From: Pseudomonadota bacterium
Lineage (GTDB): Bacteria; Pseudomonadota; Gammaproteobacteria; Burkholderiales; Burkholderiaceae_C
DNA length: 64,000 nt
Direction: 5' to 3'
Assembly (NCBI GenBank): GCA_021805825.1
Contig: JAJZEC010000002.1
Span: 59,638 to 123,637 of the forward strand
In this document: positions 1-8,525 of the stretch, piece by piece
Layout: each line of letters starts with the position of its first letter
Numbering within the stretch: position 1 is the first letter of the stretch
Program-made: the position numbers and the translations under genes
Notes under the pieces: model-generated
The model's database searches: none
What the model saw: only the letters and a program-made list of their open reading frames with translations
Told to the model about the DNA's origin: nothing

Positions 1-287
1 ATGCGTCGACGCTGCAGGTGGCGGGCGGCCTGCAGATGACCACCTCGAAGGACGTGCTGGAACAGATCTCGGCGGACGAAGGGCCGCGACGTTTCTTCGT
101 CGCCCTCGGCTACTCGGGCTGGAGCGCCGGCCAGCTGGAGGAAGAGATCGCGCACAACGGCTGGCTGACCGTGGAGGCCGATTCGCGCGTGGTGTTCGAG
201 ATCGCCGCCGAACAGCGCTTCGACGCCGCGATGTCCCTGATGGGCATCGACCCCCTGAGCCTGTCGAGCACGGCCGGCCATGCCTGA
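1..287 (+). CDS. yqgE: YqgE/AlgH family protein (UPF0301), C-terminal part
   Basis: The reading frame is open from the first bases of the window, so the 5' end lies outside and only about 94 C-terminal residues are seen. The stretch reads TTSKDVLEQIS, then FFVALGYSGWSAGQLEEEI and NGWLTVEA, all typical of the last half of YqgE, a small cytosolic protein of unclear biochemical role. The stop lies 5 bases inside the start of ruvX, and the yqgE-ruvX pairing is common in proteobacteria, which supports the call. The ATG at base 1 is in another frame and is not its start. Confidence 0.9.
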   Translation, partial: ASTLQVAGGLQMTTSKDVLEQISADEGPRRFFVALGYSGWSAGQLEEEIAHNGWLTVEADSRVVFEIAAEQRFDAAMSLMGIDPLSLSSTAGHA

Positions 288-699
288 GGCCGCGGGCACC
301 GCCGCCGATGCCGCGGTGCTGATGGGCTTCGACTACGGTACCCGGCTGATCGGGGTTGCCGTGGGCAACACCATCACGCGCACCGCCACCGCGCTGTGCA
401 GCGTGCGCGCCGAGCAGCGTCAGCAGCGTTTCGAAGCGATTTCCAGCCTTCTCGCGCAATGGCGCCCGGCGCGCCTGGTGGTCGGCCTTCCGCTGTCGCG
501 CGACGAAGGCGCCGAGCAGGCGCGCAGCGCGCAGGCGCGCCGCTTCGCCAACCAGCTGCACGGACGCTTCGGCCTGCCGGTGGCGCTGGTCGACGAGCGC
601 TACACCTCGCGCATCGCCGAGGACGGCGGCGCGCCCGACGTCGATGCCGAATCGGCCCGCCTGATCCTGGAACAATACCTGCAAAGCCCCAGCGCATGA
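280..699 (+). CDS. ruvX: Putative Holliday junction resolvase RuvX (YqgF)
   Basis: 139 residues, the usual size for YqgF. The RNase H-like fold is marked by FDYGTRLIGVAVG near residue 17, LVVGLPLS in the middle and DERYTSR near residue 105, which carry the acidic catalytic positions. Family members process Holliday junctions or 16S rRNA 5' ends in the cytosol; which activity dominates here cannot be read from sequence. The ATG overlaps the end of yqgE by 8 bases, and the stop overlaps the pyrR start as ATGA, so the genes are likely translationally coupled. The usual DERLTT is DERYTS here. Confidence 0.88.
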   Translation: MPEAAGTAADAAVLMGFDYGTRLIGVAVGNTITRTATALCSVRAEQRQQRFEAISSLLAQWRPARLVVGLPLSRDEGAEQARSAQARRFANQLHGRFGLPVALVDERYTSRIAEDGGAPDVDAESARLILEQYLQSPSA

Positions 700-1223
700 A
701 CCCTTCCTCCCCTCCCGACGCGGAAGCGCTGTACCTGCGCCTGCGCGAACTCGTGCGCGACTGGCTGGCCGCGCAACCGGCTTCCCCGACCTTTGTCGGG
801 GTGTACTCCGGAGGCGCCTGGCTGGCGCAGCGCCTGCACGCGGATCTGCGCCCCGGCACCCCGCTGGGCGTGGTGTCGTCGACCCTGCATCGGGATGACT
901 TCGCCCAGCGCGGCCTGCATCCCAGCGGCAACCGCACCGAGTTGCCCTTCGAGGTCAACGGCCGCGCGATCCTGCTGGTCGACGACGTGCTCTACACCGG
1001 GCGCACGATCCGCGCGGCGATCAACGAGCTCTACGATTTCGGTCGCCCGGCGCGCATCGACCTGGCGGTGCTGGTCGACCGTGGCGGACGCGAACTGCCG
1101 ATCTGCGCCGACCTCGTCGGCGCGCGCATCGAACTGCCCGCGCAGCGCATGCTCGCGCTGGAGCGCGACCCCGCGGCCGGTCCGCAGGCCATGCGCATGG
1201 CGTACCTGGAGTCCGAATCCTGA
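696..1223 (+). CDS. pyrR: PyrR bifunctional pyr regulator / uracil phosphoribosyltransferase
   Basis: 175 residues with the phosphoribosyltransferase core [17 protein letters not shown] (PRPP-binding loop) near residue 90 and a preceding [11 protein letters not shown] segment that matches the pyrophosphate loop region. PyrR converts uracil and PRPP to UMP and in Gram-positive bacteria binds pyr mRNA. In proteobacteria the regulatory role is less certain. It is the first gene of a tight pyrR-pyrB-pyrC' run; its TGA overlaps the pyrB ATG. I saw no attenuator here because the upstream DNA is coding. The start was taken at the ATG overlapping the ruvX stop; longer in-frame ORFs upstream overlap ruvX and are artefacts. 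Confidence 0.9.
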   Translation: MNPSSPPDAEALYLRLRELVRDWLAAQPASPTFVGVYSGGAWLAQRLHADLRPGTPLGVVSSTLHRDDFAQRGLHPSGNRTELPFEVNGRAILLVDDVLYTGRTIRAAINELYDFGRPARIDLAVLVDRGGRELPICADLVGARIELPAQRMLALERDPAAGPQAMRMAYLESES

Positions 1224-2179
1224 TGGCCTCGCACCCCCAACTCAACCGCCACGGCGAGCTGCGCCACCTGCTGTCCACCGAAGGCCTGCCGCGCGACGTG
1301 CTGCTGCACATCATGGACACGGCGCAGGGCTTCATGAGCTTCGGCGAGCGCGAGGTCAAGAAGGTGCCGCTGCTGCGCGGCAAGAGCGTGTTCAACCTGT
1401 TCTTCGAGAACTCCACGCGGACGCGCACGACCTTCGAGATCGCCGCGCAGCGGCTGTCGGCCGACGTGTTCAATCTGGACATCCAGCGCTCCAGCACCTC
1501 CAAGGGAGAATCGCTGCTCGATACCATCGCCAATCTGGAGGCGATGGACGCCGACATCTTCGTCGTGCGCCACAGCCAGAGCGGGGCGCCGTTCCTCATC
1601 GCCTCGCATGTGCCCGAGCACGTGCACGTGGTCAATGCCGGGGACGGGCGTCATGCCCACCCCACGCAGGGCCTGCTGGACATGATGACCATCCGCCACT
1701 TCAAGCCCGATTTCCACGCGTTGCGCGTGGCCATCGTGGGGGACATCCTGCATTCACGGGTCGCTCGCTCGGACATCCACGCGCTGACCACGCTGGGCGT
1801 GCCGGAGGTACGTGCGGTCGGGCCCAAGACCCTCGTACCGCAGGATCTGCAGCAGATGGGAGTGCGCGTGTGCCATGACATCGACGAGGGCCTGCGCGAC
1901 GCCGACGTGATCATCACCCTGCGCCTGCAGAACGAGCGCATGGCCGGTGGACTGCTGCCGTCAGCAAGCGAATTCCACATGATGTACGGCCTCACCCCGC
2001 AGCGCCTGCGACTGGCGCGCCCGGATGCGATCGTCATGCACCCGGGGCCGATCAACCGCGGGGTCGAGCTCGACTCCACGGTGGCCGACGGCCCGCAGAG
2101 CGTGATCCTGCCGCAGGTGCGATTCGGCATTGCCGTGCGCATGGCGGTGCTGTCCATCATTGCCAACACCGGCAGCTGA
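1223..2179 (+). CDS. pyrB: Aspartate carbamoyltransferase catalytic subunit
   Basis: 318 residues. It joins carbamoyl phosphate and aspartate in the first committed step of pyrimidine synthesis. The carbamoyl-phosphate motif [13 protein letters not shown] lies near residue 65, the HPTQ segment near residue 145, and the family segment [15 protein letters not shown] near residue 270. The gene overlaps pyrR by one base and is followed after 4 bases by the pyrC-like gene. In this branch of bacteria PyrB typically forms a dodecamer with an inactive dihydroorotase-like partner. The adjacent gene fits that partner. Confidence 0.97.
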   Translation: MASHPQLNRHGELRHLLSTEGLPRDVLLHIMDTAQGFMSFGEREVKKVPLLRGKSVFNLFFENSTRTRTTFEIAAQRLSADVFNLDIQRSSTSKGESLLDTIANLEAMDADIFVVRHSQSGAPFLIASHVPEHVHVVNAGDGRHAHPTQGLLDMMTIRHFKPDFHALRVAIVGDILHSRVARSDIHALTTLGVPEVRAVGPKTLVPQDLQQMGVRVCHDIDEGLRDADVIITLRLQNERMAGGLLPSASEFHMMYGLTPQRLRLARPDAIVMHPGPINRGVELDSTVADGPQSVILPQVRFGIAVRMAVLSIIANTGS

Positions 2180-2183
2180 ACCC

Positions 2184-3482
2184 ATGAACGAGCCTACTTC
2201 CCTCCTCGTGCGCGGTGGCGTGCTGGTCGACCCGTCCAGCGGCATGCATTGCCGCGGCGACCTGGCGATCGCCGGCGAGCGCATCCATGCGGTGGGCGCC
2301 GAAGCCGCCGGGTTCCATGCCGAACGGGTGATCGACGCCGACGGCTGCCTGGTCATGCCGGGGCTGATGGACTTGTGCGCGCGGCTGGGCGAACCCGGCG
2401 GCGAAGCCGCCGGGCTGCTCGATTCCGAACTCGCCGCGGCCGGCGCGGGCGGGGTCACGCGCGTGGTCTGCCCGCCCGATACCGACCCCGTGCTCGATGA
2501 GCCCAGCCTGGTCGAGATGCTGCGCTGGCGGGCGCGCCGCATCAAGCGCTCCCGCGTGTACGCGCTGGGCGCGCTGACCGTCGGCCTGCGCGGCGAGCGA
2601 CTGGCCGAGATGGCCTCGCTGGTCAAGGCCAGCTGCATCGGCCTGTCCCAGGCAGGCACCCCGCTGACCGATACCCAGATGCTGCTGCGGGCGATGCAGT
2701 ACGCCAGCACCTTCGGCTACAAGGTGTGGCTGCCGGCGATCGACGCGCACCTCGGGCGCGGCGTGGCCGCCAGCGGCCCCTACGCCCAGCGGCTCGGGCT
2801 GGTCGGCGTTCCGGTGGTCGCCGAGACCGTGGCGCTGCAGACGATCTTCGAGCTCGTGCGCGCCACCGGCTGCGCCGTGCACCTGTGCCGGATGTCGAGC
2901 GCTGCCGGGGTGGAACTGCTGCGGCGTGCGAAGGCCGAAGGGCTGCCGGTCAGCGCCGACGTGTCCATCCACAACCTGCTGCTCACCGACCTCGACATCG
3001 GCTGGTTCGACGCCCGCATGCGGCTGGAACCTCCGCTGCGCCAGCAGGCCGACCGCGAAGCGCTGCAACAGGCCTTGGCCGACGGCACCATCGATGCGCT
3101 GGTATCGGATCACACACCGGTGGAAAGCGACGACAAGATCCTGCCCTTCGGCGAAGCCGCCCCGGGCGCCAGCGGCGTCGAGCTGCTGCTGCCCGCGGTT
3201 CTCGAGTATGCCCGCCGCTGCCGCCTGCCGATGCCGCAGGCGCTGGCCGCGGTGACCACCCGCGCAGCCGCGGCGGCGCGCATCGAGCCGCCGCGGCTGC
3301 AAGCGGGTGCGGCCGCCGAGTGCATCGTCGTCGACCCCGAGGTGCGCTGGAAGCCCCTGCCCGAGTCGCTGCACAGTCGGGCCAAGCACACTCCGCTGGG
3401 AGATTTCGAGCTGCAAGGCCGGGTGCGGGCCACCATCATCGATGGTCGCCTGATCCACGAGCAGGCGCCGGCCGCGCCGTGA
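2184..3482 (+). CDS. pyrX: Dihydroorotase-like protein lacking metal ligands (PyrC' / PyrX type)
   Basis: 432 residues with the amidohydrolase layout: an N-terminal beta domain, VMPGLMDLCARLGEPG near residue 55, then a TIM barrel ending in VSDHTPVESDDK. Active dihydroorotases have a His-x-His zinc motif in PGxxDxHxHxRxPG; here those positions are Leu-Cys-Ala-Arg, so the metal site is lost. The segment around 'AIDAHLGRGV' also lacks the usual second-site histidines. Known non-catalytic PyrC' proteins hold PyrB in an active dodecamer. The start is the ATG 4 bases after pyrB; the longer frame from 2130 overlaps pyrB. An active pyrC should exist elsewhere in the genome. Confidence 0.85.
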   Translation: MNEPTSLLVRGGVLVDPSSGMHCRGDLAIAGERIHAVGAEAAGFHAERVIDADGCLVMPGLMDLCARLGEPGGEAAGLLDSELAAAGAGGVTRVVCPPDTDPVLDEPSLVEMLRWRARRIKRSRVYALGALTVGLRGERLAEMASLVKASCIGLSQAGTPLTDTQMLLRAMQYASTFGYKVWLPAIDAHLGRGVAASGPYAQRLGLVGVPVVAETVALQTIFELVRATGCAVHLCRMSSAAGVELLRRAKAEGLPVSADVSIHNLLLTDLDIGWFDARMRLEPPLRQQADREALQQALADGTIDALVSDHTPVESDDKILPFGEAAPGASGVELLLPAVLEYARRCRLPMPQALAAVTTRAAAAARIEPPRLQAGAAAECIVVDPEVRWKPLPESLHSRAKHTPLGDFELQGRVRATIIDGRLIHEQAPAAP

Positions 3483-4219
3483 TCCGGCAGCTGCGCCTGG
3501 GCGCCATGCTGCTGCGCCTGGGCATCGAACTGCTGCGCGGCAGCTGGCGCATGCGCGGCTTCGACCGCTTGAGCCCGGCGCGGCGGCAAGCCGCCATCCG
3601 CGCCTGGTCGCGCCGCGTGCTGCGCGCCTGCCGCTGCAGCCTGCAGGTCGTCGGACAGCCGTACCCGCAGGCATGCCTGGTGGCTGCCAACCACGTGTCG
3701 TGGCTGGATATCGTGGCGCTCAACGCGTCGCGCCCCACGCGCTTCGTCTCCAAGGCCGACGTCCACCGCTGGCCGCTGCTGGGCTGGCTGGCGGCCGGCG
3801 CCGGCACGCTGTTCATCGAGCGCGAACGCCCGCGCGACGCCCTGCGCGTAGTGCACGACATGGCCGCCTGCCTGCGCGACGGCCATCAGATCACGGTATT
3901 CCCCGAGGGCACGACCTCCGACGGAAGCCGCATCCTGCCGCTGCATGCCAACCTGTTCCAGGCCGCGGCCAGCAGTGGCACCCCGGTGCAACCGGTGCTG
4001 CTGCGCTACGTCGATGCCGGCGGCGCCCCCAGCCGCGCGGCCGCCTACATCGACGACGACAGCCTGCTGGACACGCTGCGCCGCATCGCCGCGGCCCGCC
4101 CCGCGCGGGTCATCGTGCACTACCTGCCCGTGCTGCATGGCGACGACCGGCGCCAGCTCGCGCAAGCCGTGCAGGACGCGCTGCATGCCGCGCTGCATAC
4201 CGGCGGCGGCGGCCACTGA
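3479..4219 (+). CDS. plsC: 1-acyl-sn-glycerol-3-phosphate acyltransferase (PlsC family)
   Basis: 246 residues if read from the GTG that overlaps the pyrC' stop (GTGA); an ATG at 3506 is the alternative. The acyltransferase motifs are clear: NHVSWLD (HX4D) near residue 68, FIERER in the third block and FPEGT near residue 142. The enzyme acylates lysophosphatidic acid at the inner membrane. The N-terminus has a modest hydrophobic stretch (LGAMLLRLGIELL). It is probably the last gene of the pyrimidine operon by read-through, although its role is in phospholipid synthesis. A related lyso-lipid acyltransferase function is possible. Confidence 0.88.
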   Translation: MIRQLRLGAMLLRLGIELLRGSWRMRGFDRLSPARRQAAIRAWSRRVLRACRCSLQVVGQPYPQACLVAANHVSWLDIVALNASRPTRFVSKADVHRWPLLGWLAAGAGTLFIERERPRDALRVVHDMAACLRDGHQITVFPEGTTSDGSRILPLHANLFQAAASSGTPVQPVLLRYVDAGGAPSRAAAYIDDDSLLDTLRRIAAARPARVIVHYLPVLHGDDRRQLAQAVQDALHAALHTGGGGH

Positions 4220-4290
4220 GCAGGCCGCCCTGTTGCCCGCTGCGCCCCGCGTACCGTCGGCAGGACATGGGCGTCCCGCGCACGATGGCC

Positions 4291-4299
4291 TGCTAGACT
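4291..4299 (+). promoter_or_regulatory. Probable promoter -10 of tRNA-Arg (extended TGnTAGACT)
   Basis: TGCTAGACT fits an extended -10 element, and the mature tRNA begins 11 bases later. No convincing -35 hexamer is seen at the right distance, which is tolerable for an extended -10. Inferred from motif and position only. Confidence 0.45.
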
Positions 4300-4309
4300 G
4301 CCGGGCTGT

Positions 4310-4384
4310 CTCGCCATGGTTCAATGGATAGAACAAGCCCCTCCTAAGGGCTAGATGCAGGTTCGATTCCTGCTGGCGAGGCCA
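4310..4384 (+). tRNA. tRNA-Arg (anticodon CCT)
   Basis: A full cloverleaf can be folded by eye. Acceptor CTCGCCA pairs with TGGCGAG, D stem GTTC/GAAC, anticodon stem AGCCC/GGGCT with loop CTCCTAA (anticodon CCT), and T stem GCAGG/CCTGC with loop TTCGATT. The CCA end is encoded. The first base is C, which is less usual. The 3' half overlaps, on the opposite strand, the last 41 bases of the usher gene. Confidence 0.96.
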
Positions 4385-7022
4385 GGCCGACGGTGTGTGC
4401 GGCGCCCTGCCCCACCCGCGCGAACCAGACATCCTGGCCGTAGACGAAGCGGTCGCGCAGTCGCACTCTGCGGCGCACGCCGCCGGCGTCGACCCAGTAC
4501 AGCCCCGGCCGCAGTCCGTCGACCCGATAGAAGCCCAGTGCATCGGCGTGCACGCGCCGCACCACGCGCAGGTGGCGGTTGCGCACGACGACCCGCGCAT
4601 CGGCCACGGGATCGGGCCGCGGCGCCGCCCGACGCAGAACCCGCCCGGCGAAACCCAGGCGCAGCTCGAGCCGGAAATCGACCCGCGTCGTGACCCCGGC
4701 CTGCACCTCGACCCAGTAGCCCGCATGCCGCGTCCCGATGTCCATCGGCAGCCCGGCCTCATCGAGCACCACGCGGTGCACCCCGGGTTGCAGGCCGTCG
4801 ACTTCGTAGCGTCCCTGCGCATCCAGGTGCGCGGCGCTGCGCCCGTCGACCCGCACCGCCACACCGCGCAGGTCGGACAGGCGCATGCCCTGGGGCAGCG
4901 AACCGCCGACGCGTCCGGCCACGCCGCCGTCGCGGCTCGGCCCCTGCAGGCCGCTGCCCGGCACGATGCCGCTGGAGCCGATGCCGAAGTCCGCCACCAG
5001 CAGCAGCTGGAGCCGGGTCGCGTCGCCGCCGGAAACGACCTCGGCCAGCGGATCCCTTTGCATCTGCAACTGCAGGCTCAGGCCGGGCAGCAGCTCGCTG
5101 GCCACGCTGAGCTGCCAGCCGACGTGGCCGGCGCCGAACAGCGGCCCGCCGCTGATCTGCAGCGGCGACCAGGCCCCGGCGCGGGTGGCCGACAGCAGCG
5201 CCTCGTAGCGCGTGCCCAGGCGCGCCACGCGCATCGCCCCCAGCGTGCAGGAACTGCCATCGACGGTCTCATGCTGCCACTGCAGCTGGGTGTTGCCGGC
5301 GTAGCGGCTGAGATCCACGGCATTGTCGGCATCGGCCATCCATGAGGCCTCATAGTCCTGGTTGCCCAGATAGTCCGGCATGACCGACAGGCTGAGCTGC
5401 GCCGACGGTGCCCAGCGCATCGCCGGCGCCACGAAGCGCTGGTGCTCGTCGATGCCGGCGTCGTCGACGCTGCGTGCCACCAGCGAGACATCCAGGCGTC
5501 GGCTCGCCCGCCATCCCACCTGCAGGGAGGCGTTGCGCGACGACGGCGATGCGGCCTGCAGGTAGCGGGCCCCGACCTGCATCCAGCTGGCCCGCCAATA
5601 GCCGGGCCCGAGCGCCGCGCCACCGCGCAGTGACCAGGCCTGTGCGCGCCCATGGGTGGCCGCCTCCAGCCTCCACACCCCCAGCGCGCCCAGGCCGCGC
5701 ACGGCGTCGAACATGGCCCAGCTGCCGCCCAGTCCGTGTTCGACCGCGGCGCCGACGGTAAGCCCGCTGCTGATGCCGCGACGCCACTGGTAGAACCCCG
5801 CCGGGCTGCCCCCGGCCCAGGATCCCGGCCATGGCGTGTCCACGCCCAATCCCGCGAAGGACGTCAGGACACCCGCGGGCAGCGCCCCGGAGCCCAGTGC
5901 GACATCGATGCGGCGCACAGCCACCGGATAGCCATCGGCGAAGGGCCGATACAAGGCCACCTCCACGTGGTCGCTGCGCTGCAACAGGACATCGTGAAAG
6001 GCCCAGGTGCCGTCGAGCCGGATGATGGTCGTGGCGACGACACGGCCATCCACGCGCAGCTGCGCGCTGCCCCCCGGTGGGCCACCGGCGCCGCGTACCG
6101 CCCGCCCGCCCTGGAAGTGATCGCCCAGGATGGCGCTGGCGCCGAGCGCCGCCTCCTGCGGTGCCTCGGCTGCATAGACCAGCGCGGGCTGGTTGGTCCA
6201 CGCGCGCTGCACCCCGCCCAGGTTCATCGGCGGCAACAGGGAGCTCAACTGCACCGGGCCCTGGCCGAGCAGCCAGCGCGCGCGGCCACGGCCACCGATC
6301 CAGGCCCAGTTCGCGAGGTGGCCACCCATCGTCGAGGCATCGCCATAGACATTGGCGCGCCACACCCCGCCGGCCAGCGGGCCGCCCAGCTCGGTCCACG
6401 AGCCGCGGGCCGCACCGCCGCCAACGCTGGCGTAGTTGAATTCGCTGTGCAGTCCGCTGAGCCCGAAAGCCGGTGGGCGCAGAACCGGCTGACCATGCCA
6501 GCCCGGGACAGGCACCGGCGCGACGGCCTGCCCGGCCCGCCATGGCGGCCGCACCCGCAACGCCTGGCGCGGGGCGTCGAAGGCCAGTTGCGCCGCCAGC
6601 AGCTGCCGCAGCGTGGCCAGCCGCACGAAGCGCCGCTTCCGCAGGAGGACGACGCTCGAGGCATCGATGCGGACGACTCCCAGCGGAGTGTGCAGCAGAC
6701 ACACGCCCTCGGCGACGCGCAAGGGCAGCTGCAAGGCGGTTGCGAACGCGGACAGGTCGACCGCCAGGTGCCCGTCCTGCAGCCGGCTCAGCTCGACGCC
6801 GTGGGCGCTGTCCACCCCGTTCACGAAGACCTCGGCGAGGATCGGAGGATGGGATGTGGCGGGGCTCGCCTGCCAAGAGGAGCCCTGCGGGCCGGCGGAC
6901 GCCGCCGCCACGCCGGCCACTGGCTGCCCGGCATGCGACTGCACGAACAGCGCCGCGACACAGCACAGTCCCGCGAAGGCGCACGAGGCCGCGCAGCCAC
7001 GGGTGCGCGCTCGAGCGCTCAT
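4344..7022 (-). CDS. Chaperone-usher pilus outer-membrane usher
   Basis: 892 residues from the ATG that overlaps the chaperone stop (ATGA); an in-frame extension to 7172 overlaps the chaperone and has no support. A signal peptide is likely in the first ~33 residues. Residues ~60-160 (EVFVNGVD...LAVDLSAF) look like the usher N-terminal domain, followed by a long beta-barrel region of alternating hydrophobic segments. Two carboxypeptidase-regulatory-like modules occupy the C-terminus (RYEVDGLQPGVHRV and FYRVDGLRPGLYWV). Ushers thread pilin-chaperone complexes across the outer membrane. The last ~13 residues (SPAGIEPASSP) are antisense tRNA-Arg sequence, so the original C-terminus appears lost or replaced. 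Confidence 0.85.
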   Translation of the reverse strand: MSARARTRGCAASCAFAGLCCVAALFVQSHAGQPVAGVAAASAGPQGSSWQASPATSHPPILAEVFVNGVDSAHGVELSRLQDGHLAVDLSAFATALQLPLRVAEGVCLLHTPLGVVRIDASSVVLLRKRRFVRLATLRQLLAAQLAFDAPRQALRVRPPWRAGQAVAPVPVPGWHGQPVLRPPAFGLSGLHSEFNYASVGGGAARGSWTELGGPLAGGVWRANVYGDASTMGGHLANWAWIGGRGRARWLLGQGPVQLSSLLPPMNLGGVQRAWTNQPALVYAAEAPQEAALGASAILGDHFQGGRAVRGAGGPPGGSAQLRVDGRVVATTIIRLDGTWAFHDVLLQRSDHVEVALYRPFADGYPVAVRRIDVALGSGALPAGVLTSFAGLGVDTPWPGSWAGGSPAGFYQWRRGISSGLTVGAAVEHGLGGSWAMFDAVRGLGALGVWRLEAATHGRAQAWSLRGGAALGPGYWRASWMQVGARYLQAASPSSRNASLQVGWRASRRLDVSLVARSVDDAGIDEHQRFVAPAMRWAPSAQLSLSVMPDYLGNQDYEASWMADADNAVDLSRYAGNTQLQWQHETVDGSSCTLGAMRVARLGTRYEALLSATRAGAWSPLQISGGPLFGAGHVGWQLSVASELLPGLSLQLQMQRDPLAEVVSGGDATRLQLLLVADFGIGSSGIVPGSGLQGPSRDGGVAGRVGGSLPQGMRLSDLRGVAVRVDGRSAAHLDAQGRYEVDGLQPGVHRVVLDEAGLPMDIGTRHAGYWVEVQAGVTTRVDFRLELRLGFAGRVLRRAAPRPDPVADARVVVRNRHLRVVRRVHADALGFYRVDGLRPGLYWVDAGGVRRRVRLRDRFVYGQDVWFARVGQGAAHTVGLASPAGIEPASSP

Positions 7023-7819
7023 CGAGCGGGCGCGCGGACTCGGAAGGGAACCTTGCGTGCGATGACTTGCGTGCCCATCGCCCCGTGCAGGCTCAGGACG
7101 TAGGCGCCCGGAGGCAGTCCGCCACGCACGTCGAACTGCAGCGCGACGTCGCGCAGCGCACCGGGCAGGCACGGCCCCAGCGGAAGGCGGCCACGCGCCA
7201 GCGGCCGCGCCTGGCCGCGCCGGCGCACGGCATAGTCGCCCTCCATGCGCACCGTGGTGTCGCCGAGGTTGCGCAAGACGAACTGTGCCCCACTTGCGTC
7301 CACATGGACGGAGGCGATGCGACCCTTGCTGACATAGGGCGGCTGCAGCGCGTAGATGGCCGCGCCGAATCGGAACAGGCTGATGAACATGCTCTTGCCG
7401 GCAGCGGCCGCGGCCGGTCGCCGCTCGGTGAAATACAACATCGCGCGGTGCTCGCCGGGGCGCAGCGGCACGTCGGCGCGCACTGCGAAACGCACCACTT
7501 GCGAGCCATGCGCCGGCACGCGAAAACTGCGCGGACTGACCTCCAGCCAGGGCGCGAGCGACTGCTCGCGCATCGGCAGTCGCAGCACGCGGCCGTGGCG
7601 GGTCATGGTCCAGTTCACCGCGGAGACCACCACCGAGACCGCCTGCGGCGTGAAATTGCTCAAGCGAAAGGCGTAGGTACGCTGCGGCTTGCCCAGGTCG
7701 ATGGTGTAGATCTGCGGGGTCAACGCCACCTGTGCCGCTGCCGGCACGGCAGGCAGCGCGAGCAGCAGCACGGCCAGGCGCAACGCCGCCATGCGCAAGG
7801 ACGCGAGGTGTCCCGTCAT
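7019..7819 (-). CDS. Periplasmic pilus-assembly chaperone
   Basis: 266 residues. A signal peptide is visible (AALRLAVLLLALPAVPAAAQ), followed by two Ig-like domains. The first contains TPQIYTIDLGKPQRTYAFRL and the segment VRFAVRADVPLRPGEHRAML, which corresponds to the G1 donor-strand region and the conserved turn of PapD-like chaperones. It should cap pilins in the periplasm and deliver them to the usher. Both ends overlap neighbours by ATGA, so the gene is tightly coupled to the minor subunit upstream and the usher downstream. The start could also be the Met nine residues later, which would leave the signal peptide intact. Confidence 0.82.
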   Translation of the reverse strand: MTGHLASLRMAALRLAVLLLALPAVPAAAQVALTPQIYTIDLGKPQRTYAFRLSNFTPQAVSVVVSAVNWTMTRHGRVLRLPMREQSLAPWLEVSPRSFRVPAHGSQVVRFAVRADVPLRPGEHRAMLYFTERRPAAAAAGKSMFISLFRFGAAIYALQPPYVSKGRIASVHVDASGAQFVLRNLGDTTVRMEGDYAVRRRGQARPLARGRLPLGPCLPGALRDVALQFDVRGGLPPGAYVLSLHGAMGTQVIARKVPFRVRAPAR

Positions 7820-8517
7820 GGCGAGGTCACCGTCGCGCGCACCAGGGTCAGGGTGTAGTTGCCCGCCCCCTGCGCGGCGAAGGAAGCGCTGAGGAAGTCG
7901 AAGCCCGGCACGATCGACCAGAGGTTGCAGAGAAAGTGCCGGCGCCTGCGCCCTGCACCGCTGGAGCAGTCGTAGGGATTGTTCGCGTCGTAGGTCTCCT
8001 GCACGGTGTAGGTCGCCGTGATCTGTTGGATGCCCGACACCGCGACGACCTGGCCGCCGCTGCCGGCCGGGGAACTCCTCAAGGTGGCGGTGAACGGCGA
8101 ACCGGGCATGCAGGCGTTGTCGGTGATCAGGCGGAACAGCGTCGAACCGTTGCGGGGCACGCCGGCGGCGACAGCCGGCAGCACGGCCCGCGGCAGCGCG
8201 GCGCGCAAGGCCGCACCGGCTGCCGCCGCGGTGACTGCCACGCTGCCCAGCGCGTCGGCGGGCGGGTTCTGCAGATCCGCGGCGGTGATCGCCGGCAGCG
8301 TCGTGCCGCCGCTGAGTCTGCCGAGCTTGCCGTACAGGGTGCAGCCGCCGGTGTCGGGCAGCGGCGGTGTGGCGGGCGGCGGCGGGTTGCGAATCAGCGC
8401 CGCCGGCCCGAGCACATGCACCCTGGCCGCATGCGCGGACGCGCCGACGAACGCCCAGGCCAGCATCCACGGCCATCGCGCCCGGCGCGCACCCCTGGGC
8501 TTCGCAGCGCGCGGCAT
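7816..8517 (-). CDS. Secreted protein of the pilus operon, probable minor subunit or tip protein
   Basis: 233 residues, not recognised as a named family. A basic N-terminus followed by WMLAWAFVGASAHA indicates a signal peptide, then comes a proline-rich linker (NPPPPATPPLP) and a mature part with four cysteines (GGCTLY, DNACMP, YDCSS, FLCNL). The C-terminus GNYTLTLVRATVTS is an alternating beta strand of the kind that ends pilins. Position between the pilin and chaperone genes, and size larger than the pilin, suggest a minor or tip component. It could instead be an adhesin. No function is proven by the sequence. Confidence 0.6.
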   Translation of the reverse strand: MPRAAKPRGARRARWPWMLAWAFVGASAHAARVHVLGPAALIRNPPPPATPPLPDTGGCTLYGKLGRLSGGTTLPAITAADLQNPPADALGSVAVTAAAAGAALRAALPRAVLPAVAAGVPRNGSTLFRLITDNACMPGSPFTATLRSSPAGSGGQVVAVSGIQQITATYTVQETYDANNPYDCSSGAGRRRRHFLCNLWSIVPGFDFLSASFAAQGAGNYTLTLVRATVTSP

Positions 8518-8525
8518 GCCGGCCC

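Noticed and set aside
3110..4864. Very long reading frames antisense to known genes (for example 584 codons here, 505 at 2157-3674, 1304 at 9025-12939 and 761 at 60298-62583)
   Set aside because: In DNA of about 70% GC long open frames opposite real genes are expected. None showed family motifs, a signal peptide with sensible context, or a ribosome-binding site.
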